From: Bacteroidia bacterium
GTDB taxonomy: Bacteria; Bacteroidota; Ignavibacteria; SZUA-365
Length of the DNA: 64,000 nt
Assembly: GCA_027493955.1 (NCBI GenBank)
Contig: JAOSJT010000001.1
Coordinates: 1,193,131-1,257,130 of the forward strand
Direction of reading: 5' to 3'
The translations under genes and the position numbers were made by a program. The number at the start of each line of letters is the position of its first letter. Within the stretch, counting starts at the first letter, position 1. Shown in pieces: positions 9,753 through 18,751 of the stretch. The notes below the pieces were generated by a model that searched no databases, was not told the origin of the DNA, and saw only the letters and a list, made by a program, of their open reading frames with translations.

Positions 9753-11960
9753 TTAGCGGAACATGTAGAACAGCACTACCACGCCGACGAGCACGAAGGC
9801 GATGTAGGTCTGAATACGTCCGGTTTGTGTCTTTTTGAACATGATGCCGAAAAAGCCGACGACGTATGCGGTGAGATTGACGCCGCCGTCGACGACCCAT
9901 TTGTCGAACAGTCCGCTGATGCGCGACTGCAGTTGTGTTACGTACGCAGCGCCATTCACCGCTCCGTCCACCACCCAGGTGTCGAACCAGGCCATCATGC
10001 GTGCGGTAAGGTGAACGCCGGGTACGACGATCCATTTCTCATAGATCTCGTCGAAATACCATTTGTTCAGCAGGAAGGTGTGCAACGGTCGGAAACGATC
10101 CGCCATGCGATCGGGATCCACCATGCGACGGCGGTACATGGCGAAGGCGAACAAAATGCCCAGACCCGCCACGATGAGGGAAGTGATCATCGCCGGTGTA
10201 TGCGATTCGTGTACCGCATGCTCCAGTACCTCCTGTGCGGGATTGCCCTGCGGCACGCTTGCCGGGGCGGCATGCGTGTGATCGGTGTGGCCCGGTGGTG
10301 TGGCATGCGCGTTATCGCCGGCATGCGCGTCCGCCAGCGGATGCCACTCCCCTGCCGTCACCGTAACGGGGGTTTTAATCCCCTGCACGAACCAGCCGCT
10401 GGGTCCGGACAACGGATTCCACGAGTAGAAGAACCACAACGACAGCGACGCGAGCACGATGATGGGAATTTTCATCGTCATCGGCGACTCGTGTATATGC
10501 GCAAACACATCGGGTCGCTTGGCATCGCCCAGGAAGGTCAGGATCACGAGCCGGAACATGTAAAACGCCGTCATGGCTGCGACCAGGAAGCCGATCCAGG
10601 GTATGATCGCTGCGATGTCGCCCCGTAGGCCGCCGAACGCCCATGCGCCGGCCAAAATCTCATCCTTGCTCAGGAAGCCGGAGAACAAGGGTACGCCCGA
10701 AATGGCGAGCGTCGCCGCGAGGAAGGTATAAAAGGTGACGGGCATCTTTTTCGCCAGTCCGCCCATATTCCGGATGTCCTGCGGATCGGTGTCGTGATCG
10801 TGCAGGTGATGCAGGCTGTGATGCATGGCGTGTATGACCGAACCGGAGCCGAGGAACAGGCAGGCCTTGAACATGGCATGGGTCACAAGATGGAAGAAGC
10901 CGGCCGTGTACGCGCCGACGCCCAGGGCCATGATCATATAGCCAAGCTGACTGACGGTGGAATAGGCGAGGACTTTCTTGATGTCGTTCTGCACCAGGGC
11001 GATGGTCGCCGCAACGAACGCTGTGATCGTACCGACGATGGCGATAACCAGCAGCGCCTCGCCCGACAGCATGGGAAACACGCGCGCAACCAGATACACT
11101 CCTGCTGCGACCATGGTCGCGGCATGAATGAGCGCGCTCACGGGCGTCGGACCCTCCATCGCGTCGGGAAGCCAGGTGTGCAGAGGAAATTGCGCGCTCT
11201 TCCCTACCGCACCCATGAAGATGAGTATACCCGCCGCGGTGAGCCAGACTTCCGAGCCGAAAGGCAAATTGCCCGCGGCGATGGCGGCGAAAATCTCGTC
11301 GAAACGGAAAGTGCCATAGCTGGCGAAAATGATGAGTATACCGATCCACATCCCGATGTCGCCCACGCGATTCACCAGGAAAGCCTTGGTCCCGGCGTAT
11401 CCCGGCATGGGCTTTTCGTACCAGAAACCGATGAGAAGATAGGAACTCAGTCCCACCAATTCCCATGCCGCGTACATCATCAGGAGGTTGTTCGTTATCA
11501 CGATGCCCAGCATGGAGAAGGCGAACACCCCGAGATAGGCGAAATAACGGTGATACTTCGGATCGCCCTGCATGTAGCCGATGGAGAACAGATGCACCAG
11601 CGCGGTGATGAGCATGACGACGACGAGCATCACGGCGACGATCTTGTCGATCATGATGCCCAGTTCGATGCGCAACGGCACATGGGCGCCGAACACGTTC
11701 ATCGTCGTGTTGAAGTCCACCCACGTAAAGGACAGTTGCACCGGTGCTTCCGGAAAGCCCGGTATGGCCGCTGCCGGAGGAAGATTGAACGTGCCGATCA
11801 TCACCACGAAGGCGAGCGCCAGGCCGATAAACATCAGCGTGGTTGCTATCGTGTCCCCTTTCCGCGGCAGACGCTTGCCGAACGCAAGCAGCAGCGCAAA
11901 GGATGCGAGCGGGATGAACAGAACGACCAGTGAGAGAGTGAGCAGTGTTTGTGCCGTCAT
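9753..11960 (-). CDS. nuoL: NADH-quinone oxidoreductase subunit L
   Basis: 735 aa, longer than the usual ~610-660. The antiporter core is clear: LMMYAAWELVGLSSYLLIGFWYEKP, KAFLVNRVGDIG, GKSAQFPLHTWLPDAMEGPTPVSALIHAATMVAAG and KKVLAYSTVSQLGYM. The C-terminal part carries the transverse-helix region. The extra length includes a loop at roughly residues 540-590 rich in His, Ala and Pro (DAHAGDNAHATPPGHTDH), not part of the canonical subunit, followed by helices repeating the word WVVDGAVN/WVVDGGVN. It starts 45 bases after the OmpA/TSP3 gene that interrupts the operon. Confidence 0.96.
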   Translation of the reverse strand: MTAQTLLTLSLVVLFIPLASFALLLAFGKRLPRKGDTIATTLMFIGLALAFVVMIGTFNLPPAAAIPGFPEAPVQLSFTWVDFNTTMNVFGAHVPLRIELGIMIDKIVAVMLVVVMLITALVHLFSIGYMQGDPKYHRYFAYLGVFAFSMLGIVITNNLLMMYAAWELVGLSSYLLIGFWYEKPMPGYAGTKAFLVNRVGDIGMWIGILIIFASYGTFRFDEIFAAIAAGNLPFGSEVWLTAAGILIFMGAVGKSAQFPLHTWLPDAMEGPTPVSALIHAATMVAAGVYLVARVFPMLSGEALLVIAIVGTITAFVAATIALVQNDIKKVLAYSTVSQLGYMIMALGVGAYTAGFFHLVTHAMFKACLFLGSGSVIHAMHHSLHHLHDHDTDPQDIRNMGGLAKKMPVTFYTFLAATLAISGVPLFSGFLSKDEILAGAWAFGGLRGDIAAIIPWIGFLVAAMTAFYMFRLVILTFLGDAKRPDVFAHIHESPMTMKIPIIVLASLSLWFFYSWNPLSGPSGWFVQGIKTPVTVTAGEWHPLADAHAGDNAHATPPGHTDHTHAAPASVPQGNPAQEVLEHAVHESHTPAMITSLIVAGLGILFAFAMYRRRMVDPDRMADRFRPLHTFLLNKWYFDEIYEKWIVVPGVHLTARMMAWFDTWVVDGAVNGAAYVTQLQSRISGLFDKWVVDGGVNLTAYVVGFFGIMFKKTQTGRIQTYIAFVLVGVVVLFYMFR

Positions 11961-12005
11961 AACAGTATGCGCTGTGTTCTGAGACTCAAAGTCGTTGCTC
12001 CGCGA

Positions 12006-13940
12006 TCATTCGCGGATAATGGAAATTGTGACCATGTCGCCAGGGTTTCTCGCGGATTTGCCGCTTGCCTTCAGCCGCTCGGGAGCGACACCTTTGCCGG
12101 TCAGGTAGAGAACAATCGCTTCTGCGCGTATTTGCGCCAGACGCTGTTGCATGTCACCGGGTTTACCGCTCAGTGTTACGGTAATCTCTATCGCTGTTGA
12201 GGGATTATCGCTGAGCATTTGCTGGAGCGGTGCGAATTGCGTCCCCACATCCCCGAGTAACTTGACGCCGTCCTCGGAGAATTCCACACCGCGCAGCGGC
12301 GCGCTGAGACCGACACGGGGTTCAATGATAAGGGGCACGACGTCGGGGCAACCGTCGCTGTCGCGATAGCCGTTGATAATTTCCGGTTTGCCCGGACAGA
12401 GGTCTTTTCCGTCATGTATCCCATCGCCATCGCTGTCGAGCACGGTGGGATTGGCTCCGGCACGCACTTCATCGCCGTCCGTTACGCCGTCGTTGTCGGA
12501 ATCGGGCTGCAGGGGATTCGTCTTGTACTGATTGACCTCGGCCCCGTCGTCCAGTCCATCTCCATCGCTGTCGGGATTTGCGGGATCGGTGCCGAGCTCG
12601 AGCTCTTTCGCGTCAGCGAGACCGTCGCGATCCGAATCCGCGAGGCGTGGATCGGTTTTGTGCCGCATGATTTCCGCATAATCGTCGAGGCCGTCAGAAT
12701 CGGTATCAATACGCAACGGCGAACTTTTGTGCGTATGCACCTCGTCGCCGTCTTTGAGACCATCCTTATCGGTATCACCGTCAAAGGGATCCGTGCCGTG
12801 CGCCAATTCCTCACCGTCCTTGAGCCCGTCGTTATCGGTATCGGGATTGAGGGGGTCTGTTTTCTTCGCGATTTCTTCGGCGTCCGTCAGCCGGTCTTCG
12901 TCGGTGTCGGTCTTGAGCGGATCGGTGCGATACGAGTACACCTCTTCCCAGTCCGTGAGTCCGTCACCATCGGTGTCGGGATTCAACGGATCGGTGCCGG
13001 TACCGGCCTCGTAGGTATCGGAGAGGCCATCGCCGTCGCGGTCCTTGTGTCCGAAGAGGTATACCTGCACACCGAACGTCATGCTTCCCCAACTGTCCGC
13101 GTTTTCCGTGGAGCGGGTGCGGTCCACTCGTCCGGCGGTGTTGAACATTTCCTGCACATCCACCCCGAAACCATCCATCATGTCGTTGCCCGAACCGAGG
13201 AGGAAACGATAGCTGAGATCGAGGTTGAGGGCGATTGCATCGGTGAGGAGGAGATCGAAACCGAAACCGACGGGGATGACCGGCAGCGTATTCGCGCCTT
13301 CGGAAAGAGTGGATATTCCCTGCTTCACACCGGTGGGAGTGTCCACGCTGTACGTTTCGTCGCCAAGAGTCACATTCAACAGCGGTGAACCGTCCGGCAG
13401 CGTGCGCTCGATGTTCGAATTCTCATAGCGCATCATGCCCAGGCCGGTGGAGATGTACACATTGAGCCGGCTGCGGGGAAAGAGGTTCACCAGGCCGCGG
13501 ACTTCTCCAAAAAGCAGCTTGTCGGTTTCCATCACCTGATGGCGCATGGCGGGATCGTCCGCAAAAACTGAAAAGTCGCCTCCGGGAAATTCGGTGAGAC
13601 CGAGGAGACGCGGATCCTTATAAAACTGCCGTGTGTAAGCATCCTTGAACTCGTCGCGCAGGCGCCGGTTGTACACATACTTGCCAAAGCCGCCATCCAC
13701 CTGCAGTGCCACTTCCGGCATGAAAAAATACTTCACGTGGAAGTGTGCGGCGCCTCCGAAATTCTGATCGGTAAATTCGCCGAAGTACTTGGTCAGTCCT
13801 CCGCCGGCGCCAATGACGAGCATTTCATCCGGCGACCACGAATAGGTGACCTTTTGTGCGGATGCCGTGAACGATGCGACGGTCAGCAACAGCCACAGAG
13901 CCGGAAATGCGTAACGGCGATATGACGGGTACTTCGTCAT
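12006..13940 (-). CDS. OmpA-family outer-membrane protein with about ten thrombospondin type-3 repeats
   Basis: 644 aa from ATG at 13940, which overlaps the nuoK stop as ATGA. The longer open frame upstream runs through nuoK/nuoJ in the wrong frame and is rejected. A signal peptide ends near FTASAQ. Residues 30-295 look like an outer-membrane beta-barrel (GGGLTKYFGEF, LNVYISTGLGMMRYEN, LNLDLSYRFLLGSG). Residues about 300-530 contain ten calcium-binding D-x-D-x-DG-L-x-D repeats at roughly 23-residue spacing, ending in the GYRDSDGCPD motif typical before OmpA domains. Residues 545-644 are an OmpA-like peptidoglycan-associating domain (LRGVEFSEDGVKLL ... KGVAPERLKASGKS). It should tether the outer membrane to the wall. 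Its position inside the complex I operon is the odd feature. Confidence 0.9.
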   Translation of the reverse strand: MTKYPSYRRYAFPALWLLLTVASFTASAQKVTYSWSPDEMLVIGAGGGLTKYFGEFTDQNFGGAAHFHVKYFFMPEVALQVDGGFGKYVYNRRLRDEFKDAYTRQFYKDPRLLGLTEFPGGDFSVFADDPAMRHQVMETDKLLFGEVRGLVNLFPRSRLNVYISTGLGMMRYENSNIERTLPDGSPLLNVTLGDETYSVDTPTGVKQGISTLSEGANTLPVIPVGFGFDLLLTDAIALNLDLSYRFLLGSGNDMMDGFGVDVQEMFNTAGRVDRTRSTENADSWGSMTFGVQVYLFGHKDRDGDGLSDTYEAGTGTDPLNPDTDGDGLTDWEEVYSYRTDPLKTDTDEDRLTDAEEIAKKTDPLNPDTDNDGLKDGEELAHGTDPFDGDTDKDGLKDGDEVHTHKSSPLRIDTDSDGLDDYAEIMRHKTDPRLADSDRDGLADAKELELGTDPANPDSDGDGLDDGAEVNQYKTNPLQPDSDNDGVTDGDEVRAGANPTVLDSDGDGIHDGKDLCPGKPEIINGYRDSDGCPDVVPLIIEPRVGLSAPLRGVEFSEDGVKLLGDVGTQFAPLQQMLSDNPSTAIEITVTLSGKPGDMQQRLAQIRAEAIVLYLTGKGVAPERLKASGKSARNPGDMVTISIIRE

Positions 13941-14254
13941 TCCCTGAGTTTGTTGATCTGATCCGCTTCCACGGTGTTGTTCATTTTGTAAATGTGCAGC
14001 ACGATGGCGAGGGCGACCGCCGCTTCGGCCGCGGCCAGCACAATGACAAACAGGGCGACCACATGCCCCTGGAGTTTCAGTCCGTCGTAATACGCGAACG
14101 CGATGAAATTGATATTGGCCGCGTTGAGAATGAGCTCTATACCCATGAGCATGAGCACCGCGTTGCGGCGAATCGTGAGCGCAAGCACACCGAGGGAGAA
14201 GAGAATCGCGCTGACGACGAGGTAATGCGTCAATCCGATGTTCATCAGGTCCAT
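13937..14254 (-). CDS. nuoK: NADH-quinone oxidoreductase subunit K
   Basis: 105 aa from ATG at 14254, with AGGAG five bases upstream. An in-frame GTG at 14260, overlapping the nuoJ stop, is an alternative start. Three membrane helices contain the conserved glutamates (LMGIELILNAANINFIAF; AAAEAAVALAIVLHIYK). It forms the MRP-like proton path next to NuoJ and NuoN in complex I. Its stop overlaps the start of the OmpA/TSP3 gene by ATGA. Confidence 0.96.
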   Translation of the reverse strand: MDLMNIGLTHYLVVSAILFSLGVLALTIRRNAVLMLMGIELILNAANINFIAFAYYDGLKLQGHVVALFVIVLAAAEAAVALAIVLHIYKMNNTVEADQINKLRE

Positions 14255-14256
14255 GA

Positions 14257-14751
14257 TCACTCCTGACGGCGGGCGATGAACGCCGCGCCCATGATGGCCG
14301 CGAGCAGCAGTATGCCCGCGAGTTCGAACGGCATGATGAAAGTAGTGAGCAGAAGCTCGCCGATTTCCATGGTCGTACCTTCAATATCCGGCATCATCCC
14401 GCTTGTCGGCCATGTAGCGCTGGTAAACACGTTGACAAGCGTTCCCATGACGAGACCGACGACGATGAGCGCCGGGATAGTTTTCATGGTCGGTGCCTGC
14501 ACTTCGGCGTCGGTCGCCTTGCGCGTCAGCATGACACCAAACACCATCAGGATGAGAATGCCGCCGATATACACCATGATTTGTGCGACGGCCACGAAAT
14601 CGGCATTGAGCAGCACGTAGAGGCCGGCGACGCCGAGGAAGGTGAACAGCAGCGAAAAGGCCGCATAGATCACGCTGCGCGAGAACACCACGACGAAACC
14701 GGAGATCACGGCGAGCGCTGCGAAGACGTAAAAAAGTATTGCGATTTCCAT
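14257..14751 (-). CDS. nuoJ: NADH-quinone oxidoreductase subunit J
   Basis: 164 aa, five predicted helices. Family marks are SRSVIYAAFSLLFTFLGVAGLYVLLNADFVAVAQIMVYIGGILILMVFGVML, including the conserved Y-x-G-x-I/L-x-L-x-F-x-V-M-L in helix 3 (the pi-bulge helix involved in coupling). It lies two bases from nuoK and 32 bases after nuoI, so it belongs to the same operon. Confidence 0.97.
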   Translation of the reverse strand: MEIAILFYVFAALAVISGFVVVFSRSVIYAAFSLLFTFLGVAGLYVLLNADFVAVAQIMVYIGGILILMVFGVMLTRKATDAEVQAPTMKTIPALIVVGLVMGTLVNVFTSATWPTSGMMPDIEGTTMEIGELLLTTFIMPFELAGILLLAAIMGAAFIARRQE

Positions 14752-14783
14752 GTGTGTTGTATCGTTTTTTCGCCGATGGAGAA

Positions 14784-15389
14784 CTACTGACCTTCTGAGG
14801 GGGATGCATTCGCCGCCGCGTCCGCATCCGCCTTGGCCTTGGCTTCGGCGTCCGCTTTCGCTTTGGCTTCGGCTGCGGCCTTTTTCTTGGCTTCCTGTTC
14901 GAGACGAAGCTTCTCGGCGTTCGCTTTCTTCTCCTCCACTTCTTCAGGAGACATGGTCGAGAAGCGATAGAGAAGGTCATCGCGGTTGTATTCGGAGAAT
15001 TCGAACACGTCGGTCATTTCAATGCATTCCGTCGGGCAAGGTGGTACGCAGAGCCCGCAATAGCAGCATTTGGCGATGTCGATGTCGAACTGCGTGACCC
15101 AGAGCCGTTTGCGATTGCCGGTGGAGGTTTCACCGAGATCCTCTTCGGCGAGGGCTTTCACCGTTTCGATAGTGATGCAATTTACCGGACAGGCCTTGGC
15201 GCATTGATCACAGCCGATGCAGTCGTCCATGTTGACGTAGAGTCTGTTACGCACGCGCTCCGGCATTTCGCGCTTCACCGTAGGATACTGAATGGTCACG
15301 TTTTTCGTGAACAGATGTCCCCAGGTGATGCGCATGCCTATCAGCGCCGTGGCGATTCCGTCATAAATATCTTTGAAATATCCGCCCAT
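14784..15389 (-). CDS. nuoI: NADH-quinone oxidoreductase subunit I with Ala/Lys/Glu-rich C-terminal tail
   Basis: 201 aa. Two 4Fe-4S motifs, CIGCDQCAKACP (about 56-67) and CCYCGLCVPPCP (about 103-114), bind clusters N6a and N6b, which pass electrons from the peripheral arm to NuoB. After the canonical C-terminal region (FEFSEYNRDDLLYRF), the last ~55 residues are a low-complexity, probably helical tail of E, K and A (EEVEEKKANAEKL ... AAAEAKAKADAEAKAK). This tail is not part of typical NuoI. It lies 13 bases after nuoH. Confidence 0.96.
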   Translation of the reverse strand: MGGYFKDIYDGIATALIGMRITWGHLFTKNVTIQYPTVKREMPERVRNRLYVNMDDCIGCDQCAKACPVNCITIETVKALAEEDLGETSTGNRKRLWVTQFDIDIAKCCYCGLCVPPCPTECIEMTDVFEFSEYNRDDLLYRFSTMSPEEVEEKKANAEKLRLEQEAKKKAAAEAKAKADAEAKAKADADAAANASPSEGQ

Positions 15390-15401
15390 GTGCGAATGCC
15401 T

Positions 15402-16514
15402 TTACTTGAGGAGGATAACGAGTAAACCGACGAGCAACGCGATACCGAAGGAAAACGGGATGAGCACCTTCCAGCACATGTACATGAGCTGATCCACCCG
15501 CAGTCGCGGCAGCGTCCAGCGAAGCCAAATCATGGCAAAGACGAAAAACAGACCTTTGAACGCGAGCCAGCCGAACTGCTCCACCGGCACCAGCCAGGAC
15601 ACACCTACCAGATCGCCGAGATACGCGCCGAAGGGACTGTGCCAACCGCCGAAGAACAGCACCGCGGTTACGGCCGACACGAGAAACATGTTGGCGTATT
15701 CGGACATGAAGAACATCGCGAATTTCATGCCGCTGTATTCCGTGTGGTAGCCCGATACAAGCTCGGATTCGGCTTCGGGGATGTCGAAAGGCGTACGGTT
15801 GGTTTCGGCCAGCGCGGAGATGTAGTAGATAACGAACGTGGCAAGGAAAAGCGGTAAAAAGACCAGATTCGCCCAGGATCCGGCGAGTACCGTGCCGCCC
15901 GCGAGCACGACATCGTTCTTCGGTCCGCCGAAGACAAGCCAGTTCCAGACGGGACCTGCCTGTGCGTGCACGATGTCCTGAAAATTGAGACTGCCGACGA
16001 ACATCACGACAATGACGAAAGCCATCGCGGCCGGAACTTCATACGATACGATTTGCGCAACCGCGCGCATGGCGCCGAAGAGACTGTATTTGTTATGCGA
16101 CGCCCACCCCGCCATCATGATGGCGGCCACGTTCAGAGAGCCGATAGCGAGCAGGTAGAACAAGCCGAGATTCAGATCCGCGCCGACATAGAGACTGCTG
16201 AACGGAATCACGGCGAACGCCGCGTACGCGCTCATGAAGGACAGGAAGGGTGCGAGATTGAACAGCGTCTTGTCCGCGCTGGAGGGTGTGATGTCTTCCT
16301 TCTGCAGCAGCTTGAAGACGTCGGCGATCGGCTGGATAATACCCCACGGTCCGGTGCGCATAGGACCGAGACGGTCCTGCATCCAGGCGGATATTTTCAC
16401 CTCGCCGAGAATGGCGAGCAGAGCGTAGAGCAGCAGGAAAACCAGCGGCAGCGCGCAGTACAGGATCAGTGTGAGGTAATTGTCGCCGAGCAGAGATTGG
16501 AGCAAAGATTCCAT
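15402..16514 (-). CDS. nuoH: NADH-quinone oxidoreductase subunit H
   Basis: 370 aa, eight to nine membrane helices. Characteristic stretches form the quinone-access region: ILGEVKISAWMQDRLGPMRTGPWGIIQPIADVFKLLQKED near the N-terminus, and ALAETNRTPFDIPEAESELVSGYHTEYSGMKFAMFFMSEYANMF with its conserved acidic residues. Length is somewhat above the E. coli protein. It is 29 bases downstream of nuoD. Confidence 0.97.
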   Translation of the reverse strand: MESLLQSLLGDNYLTLILYCALPLVFLLLYALLAILGEVKISAWMQDRLGPMRTGPWGIIQPIADVFKLLQKEDITPSSADKTLFNLAPFLSFMSAYAAFAVIPFSSLYVGADLNLGLFYLLAIGSLNVAAIMMAGWASHNKYSLFGAMRAVAQIVSYEVPAAMAFVIVVMFVGSLNFQDIVHAQAGPVWNWLVFGGPKNDVVLAGGTVLAGSWANLVFLPLFLATFVIYYISALAETNRTPFDIPEAESELVSGYHTEYSGMKFAMFFMSEYANMFLVSAVTAVLFFGGWHSPFGAYLGDLVGVSWLVPVEQFGWLAFKGLFFVFAMIWLRWTLPRLRVDQLMYMCWKVLIPFSFGIALLVGLLVILLK

Positions 16515-16543
16515 AAATGCCAGCAGTTCAAGTGGTGCGTCTG

Positions 16544-17701
16544 TTACCTGTCAATTTCGCCGAGCACGATGTCGACGCTTCCGAGAATAGCCACGATATC
16601 CGCGATGAGATGTCCGCGGGAAATGTCGTCCATCACCGAGAGGTTGACGAAGCTGGGGCCGCGCGCCTTCACGCGGAAGGGATTGCCCGTGCCATCGCTG
16701 ACGACGTAGTAGCCGAGTTCCCCGCGCGGATTTTCGACGCGGGTGTAGATTTCGCCTTTCGGCGGTCGAATTTTCTTGGGAATCGCGGAGGTGACGTCGC
16801 CCTCGGGAAAGGATGCAAGCGCCTGTTCTATGATGCGGCAGCTCTGTTCCATTTCGCGTACGCGTACCATGTGACGGTCCCAGCAGTCGCCGAGCGTCCC
16901 CGCTTCGCCGGTTCCGACAACCACGTCCCAATCAAAACGATCATAGATGCAGTACGGATCATCGCGGCGCAAATCCCAGTTCACGCCGGAACCGCGCAAC
17001 ATGGGTCCCGAGCAGGAATAGCTCAGCGCCACATCCGCCGGCAGCACGCCGATATTGGCGGTACGTTCGATGAAAATCTTGTTGTAGTTCAACAGATTAT
17101 TCACCTCCACCACTGTCGGCCGGAAGTGCTTGATGAAGGCAGCGACCTCCTGCACGAAGCCGTCGTGCACGTCGTGCGACACGCCTCCCACCCACATGTA
17201 ATTGTACAGCAGGCGAGCACCACAGGTCTTCTCGAAAATATCGAGAATGTATTCGCGGTCGCGGAAGCAGTACAGGAATGGTGTGAACGCACCGATGTCC
17301 ATGCCGAAGGTACCGATTGCCACGAGATGCGAGGCGATGCGCTGCAGTTCCGCCATGATAATGCGAATGTACTCCACCCGATCCGGCAACTCGATACCCA
17401 TGAGCCGCTCCACCGCGAGCACATAGCCGTGATTGTTGTTCATCGCGGCCAGATAGTCCATGCGGTCGGTGTAGGGAATGACCTGGGGATAGGTCATGTT
17501 TTCGGCATGCTTCTCGAAGCAGCGGTGCAGGTAGCCCATATGCGGGATGACCTTTACGACCATTTCGCCGTCGAGGACCAGTTCGAGTCGCAGCACACCG
17601 TGCGTGGACGGATGCTGCGGACCCATGTTGAGTACCATCTCGTCGGTGGTCAGCCGGCCGGAGGCGATGTCTTCCTGAAGGGATTCGAAGGTGTGATTCA
17701 T
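16544..17701 (-). CDS. nuoD: NADH-quinone oxidoreductase subunit D (not fused to NuoC)
   Basis: 385 aa. It is the 49-kDa subunit that forms the quinone-reduction site with NuoB. Hallmarks are LNMGPQHPSTHGVLRLELVLDGE (His-loop of the Q pocket), GYLHRCFEKHAEN, the tyrosine/histidine region PYTDRMDYLAAM, and the C-terminal DPxxGEID-like ending (VDIVLGEIDR). NuoC and NuoD are separate genes, with an 11-base gap. Confidence 0.97.
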   Translation of the reverse strand: MNHTFESLQEDIASGRLTTDEMVLNMGPQHPSTHGVLRLELVLDGEMVVKVIPHMGYLHRCFEKHAENMTYPQVIPYTDRMDYLAAMNNNHGYVLAVERLMGIELPDRVEYIRIIMAELQRIASHLVAIGTFGMDIGAFTPFLYCFRDREYILDIFEKTCGARLLYNYMWVGGVSHDVHDGFVQEVAAFIKHFRPTVVEVNNLLNYNKIFIERTANIGVLPADVALSYSCSGPMLRGSGVNWDLRRDDPYCIYDRFDWDVVVGTGEAGTLGDCWDRHMVRVREMEQSCRIIEQALASFPEGDVTSAIPKKIRPPKGEIYTRVENPRGELGYYVVSDGTGNPFRVKARGPSFVNLSVMDDISRGHLIADIVAILGSVDIVLGEIDR

Positions 17702-17712
17702 ATCCGCCAGTC

Positions 17713-18183
17713 TCAGTACGGGACTTTCATGCCGTTGTAGAATTCAGGGACCTGGTAGTCTTTCCGCAGCGGATGCCCCTCCCAGTCGTCCGGGAGCAGG
17801 ATGCGGCGGTGATCGCGATGGCCCTCAAAGGTAACTCCGATGAGATCGTACGCCTCCCGTTCGTGCCAGTCGGCGGTTCGCCAGACTTTTTCCACCGTCG
17901 GGATGAGCGGATTATCCGCGGGCACGATGACCTTCAGCGTCAGCTTGTGCATGAGCCTGGTGCTGTGCAGGTGATACACGGCACCCAGCGTGCCGTCGCC
18001 GTAATCCATGCCGCTGAGGCACATAAGGTTGTCGAAGAGCAGCGACTCGTCATCACGCAATTGCAGTGAGACATCCTTTATTGCCGTGGCGGGTACGATG
18101 ATGCAGGGCACGGCTTCATCGAGCGTCAGTGCATGCTCGGGGAAGAGCGTGGTGAGGTATGCGTGAATGTCGTTTGCAGTCAT
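17713..18183 (-). CDS. nuoC: NADH-quinone oxidoreductase subunit C
   Basis: 156 aa from ATG at 18183. A longer open frame upstream runs antiparallel-like through nuoB out of frame and is rejected. The 30-kDa signature is clear: VEKVWRTADWHEREAYDLIGVTFEGHRDHRRILLPDDWEGHPLRKDY. It is a peripheral-arm subunit contacting NuoD. The C-terminus (PEFYNGMKVPY) ends without fusion to NuoD. Confidence 0.96.
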   Translation of the reverse strand: MTANDIHAYLTTLFPEHALTLDEAVPCIIVPATAIKDVSLQLRDDESLLFDNLMCLSGMDYGDGTLGAVYHLHSTRLMHKLTLKVIVPADNPLIPTVEKVWRTADWHEREAYDLIGVTFEGHRDHRRILLPDDWEGHPLRKDYQVPEFYNGMKVPY

Positions 18184-18230
18184 GGGAGTGATCGTGCTGT
18201 GATTATTGCCCGGCGTGTTGCGCTGCGAAC

Positions 18231-18737
18231 TTACGCGGCCGCTTCGCTTTTCTCTTGTTTGACCACGGTGAAGGTGCGCACTTTTTCCTGCAGGCGCATC
18301 CAGCCTTCGAGCAGTGCTTCGGGACGAGGCGGACACCCGGGGATATACACGTCCACGGGTACGACACGATCGACCCCTTTGAGGACGTGGTAGCCGTGTT
18401 CCCAGTACGGGCCGCCGCAGTTCGAGCAGCTCCCCATGGACACGACGTAGCGCGGTTCGGCCATTTGCTCGTACAGGCGCTTGACGCGCGAGGCCATTTT
18501 GAGCGTGACGGTACCGGCCACGATCATCACGTCGCATTGACGGGGGCTGGGGCGCGGCAGAACGCCGAAACGCATGATATCGTTGTGCGACGCGCTCGCC
18601 GCCATCATCTCGATGGCACAGCACGCGAGACCGAAGGACATCTGCCAAAGCGAGCAGAGGCGCGCCCAATTCAGCACACCTTCGACGCTGGTGATGACGA
18701 TGTTGCTGTTGTCAAATTGCTTGCTGAGAAGTCCCAT
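18231..18737 (-). CDS. nuoB: NADH-quinone oxidoreductase subunit B
   Basis: 168 aa from ATG at 18737, with AAAGGACA upstream. The open frame extends further upstream but overlaps nuoA. Cluster N2 ligands are visible: the tandem cysteines [11 protein letters not shown], then [12 protein letters not shown] and [18 protein letters not shown]. It passes electrons from the NuoI clusters to quinone at the NuoD interface. Confidence 0.97.
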   Translation of the reverse strand: MGLLSKQFDNSNIVITSVEGVLNWARLCSLWQMSFGLACCAIEMMAASASHNDIMRFGVLPRPSPRQCDVMIVAGTVTLKMASRVKRLYEQMAEPRYVVSMGSCSNCGGPYWEHGYHVLKGVDRVVPVDVYIPGCPPRPEALLEGWMRLQEKVRTFTVVKQEKSEAAA

Positions 18738-18751
18738 GTTCTGTCCTTTCG

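Noticed and set aside
12006-14384. 792-residue version of the OmpA/TSP3 protein
   Set aside because: The first 148 codons lie in the wrong frame over nuoK and nuoJ and encode no signal peptide. The ATG at 13940 gives a proper signal sequence.
17713-18669. 318-residue version of NuoC
   Set aside because: The upstream half overlaps nuoB out of frame and does not resemble NuoC. The family start fits ATG at 18183.
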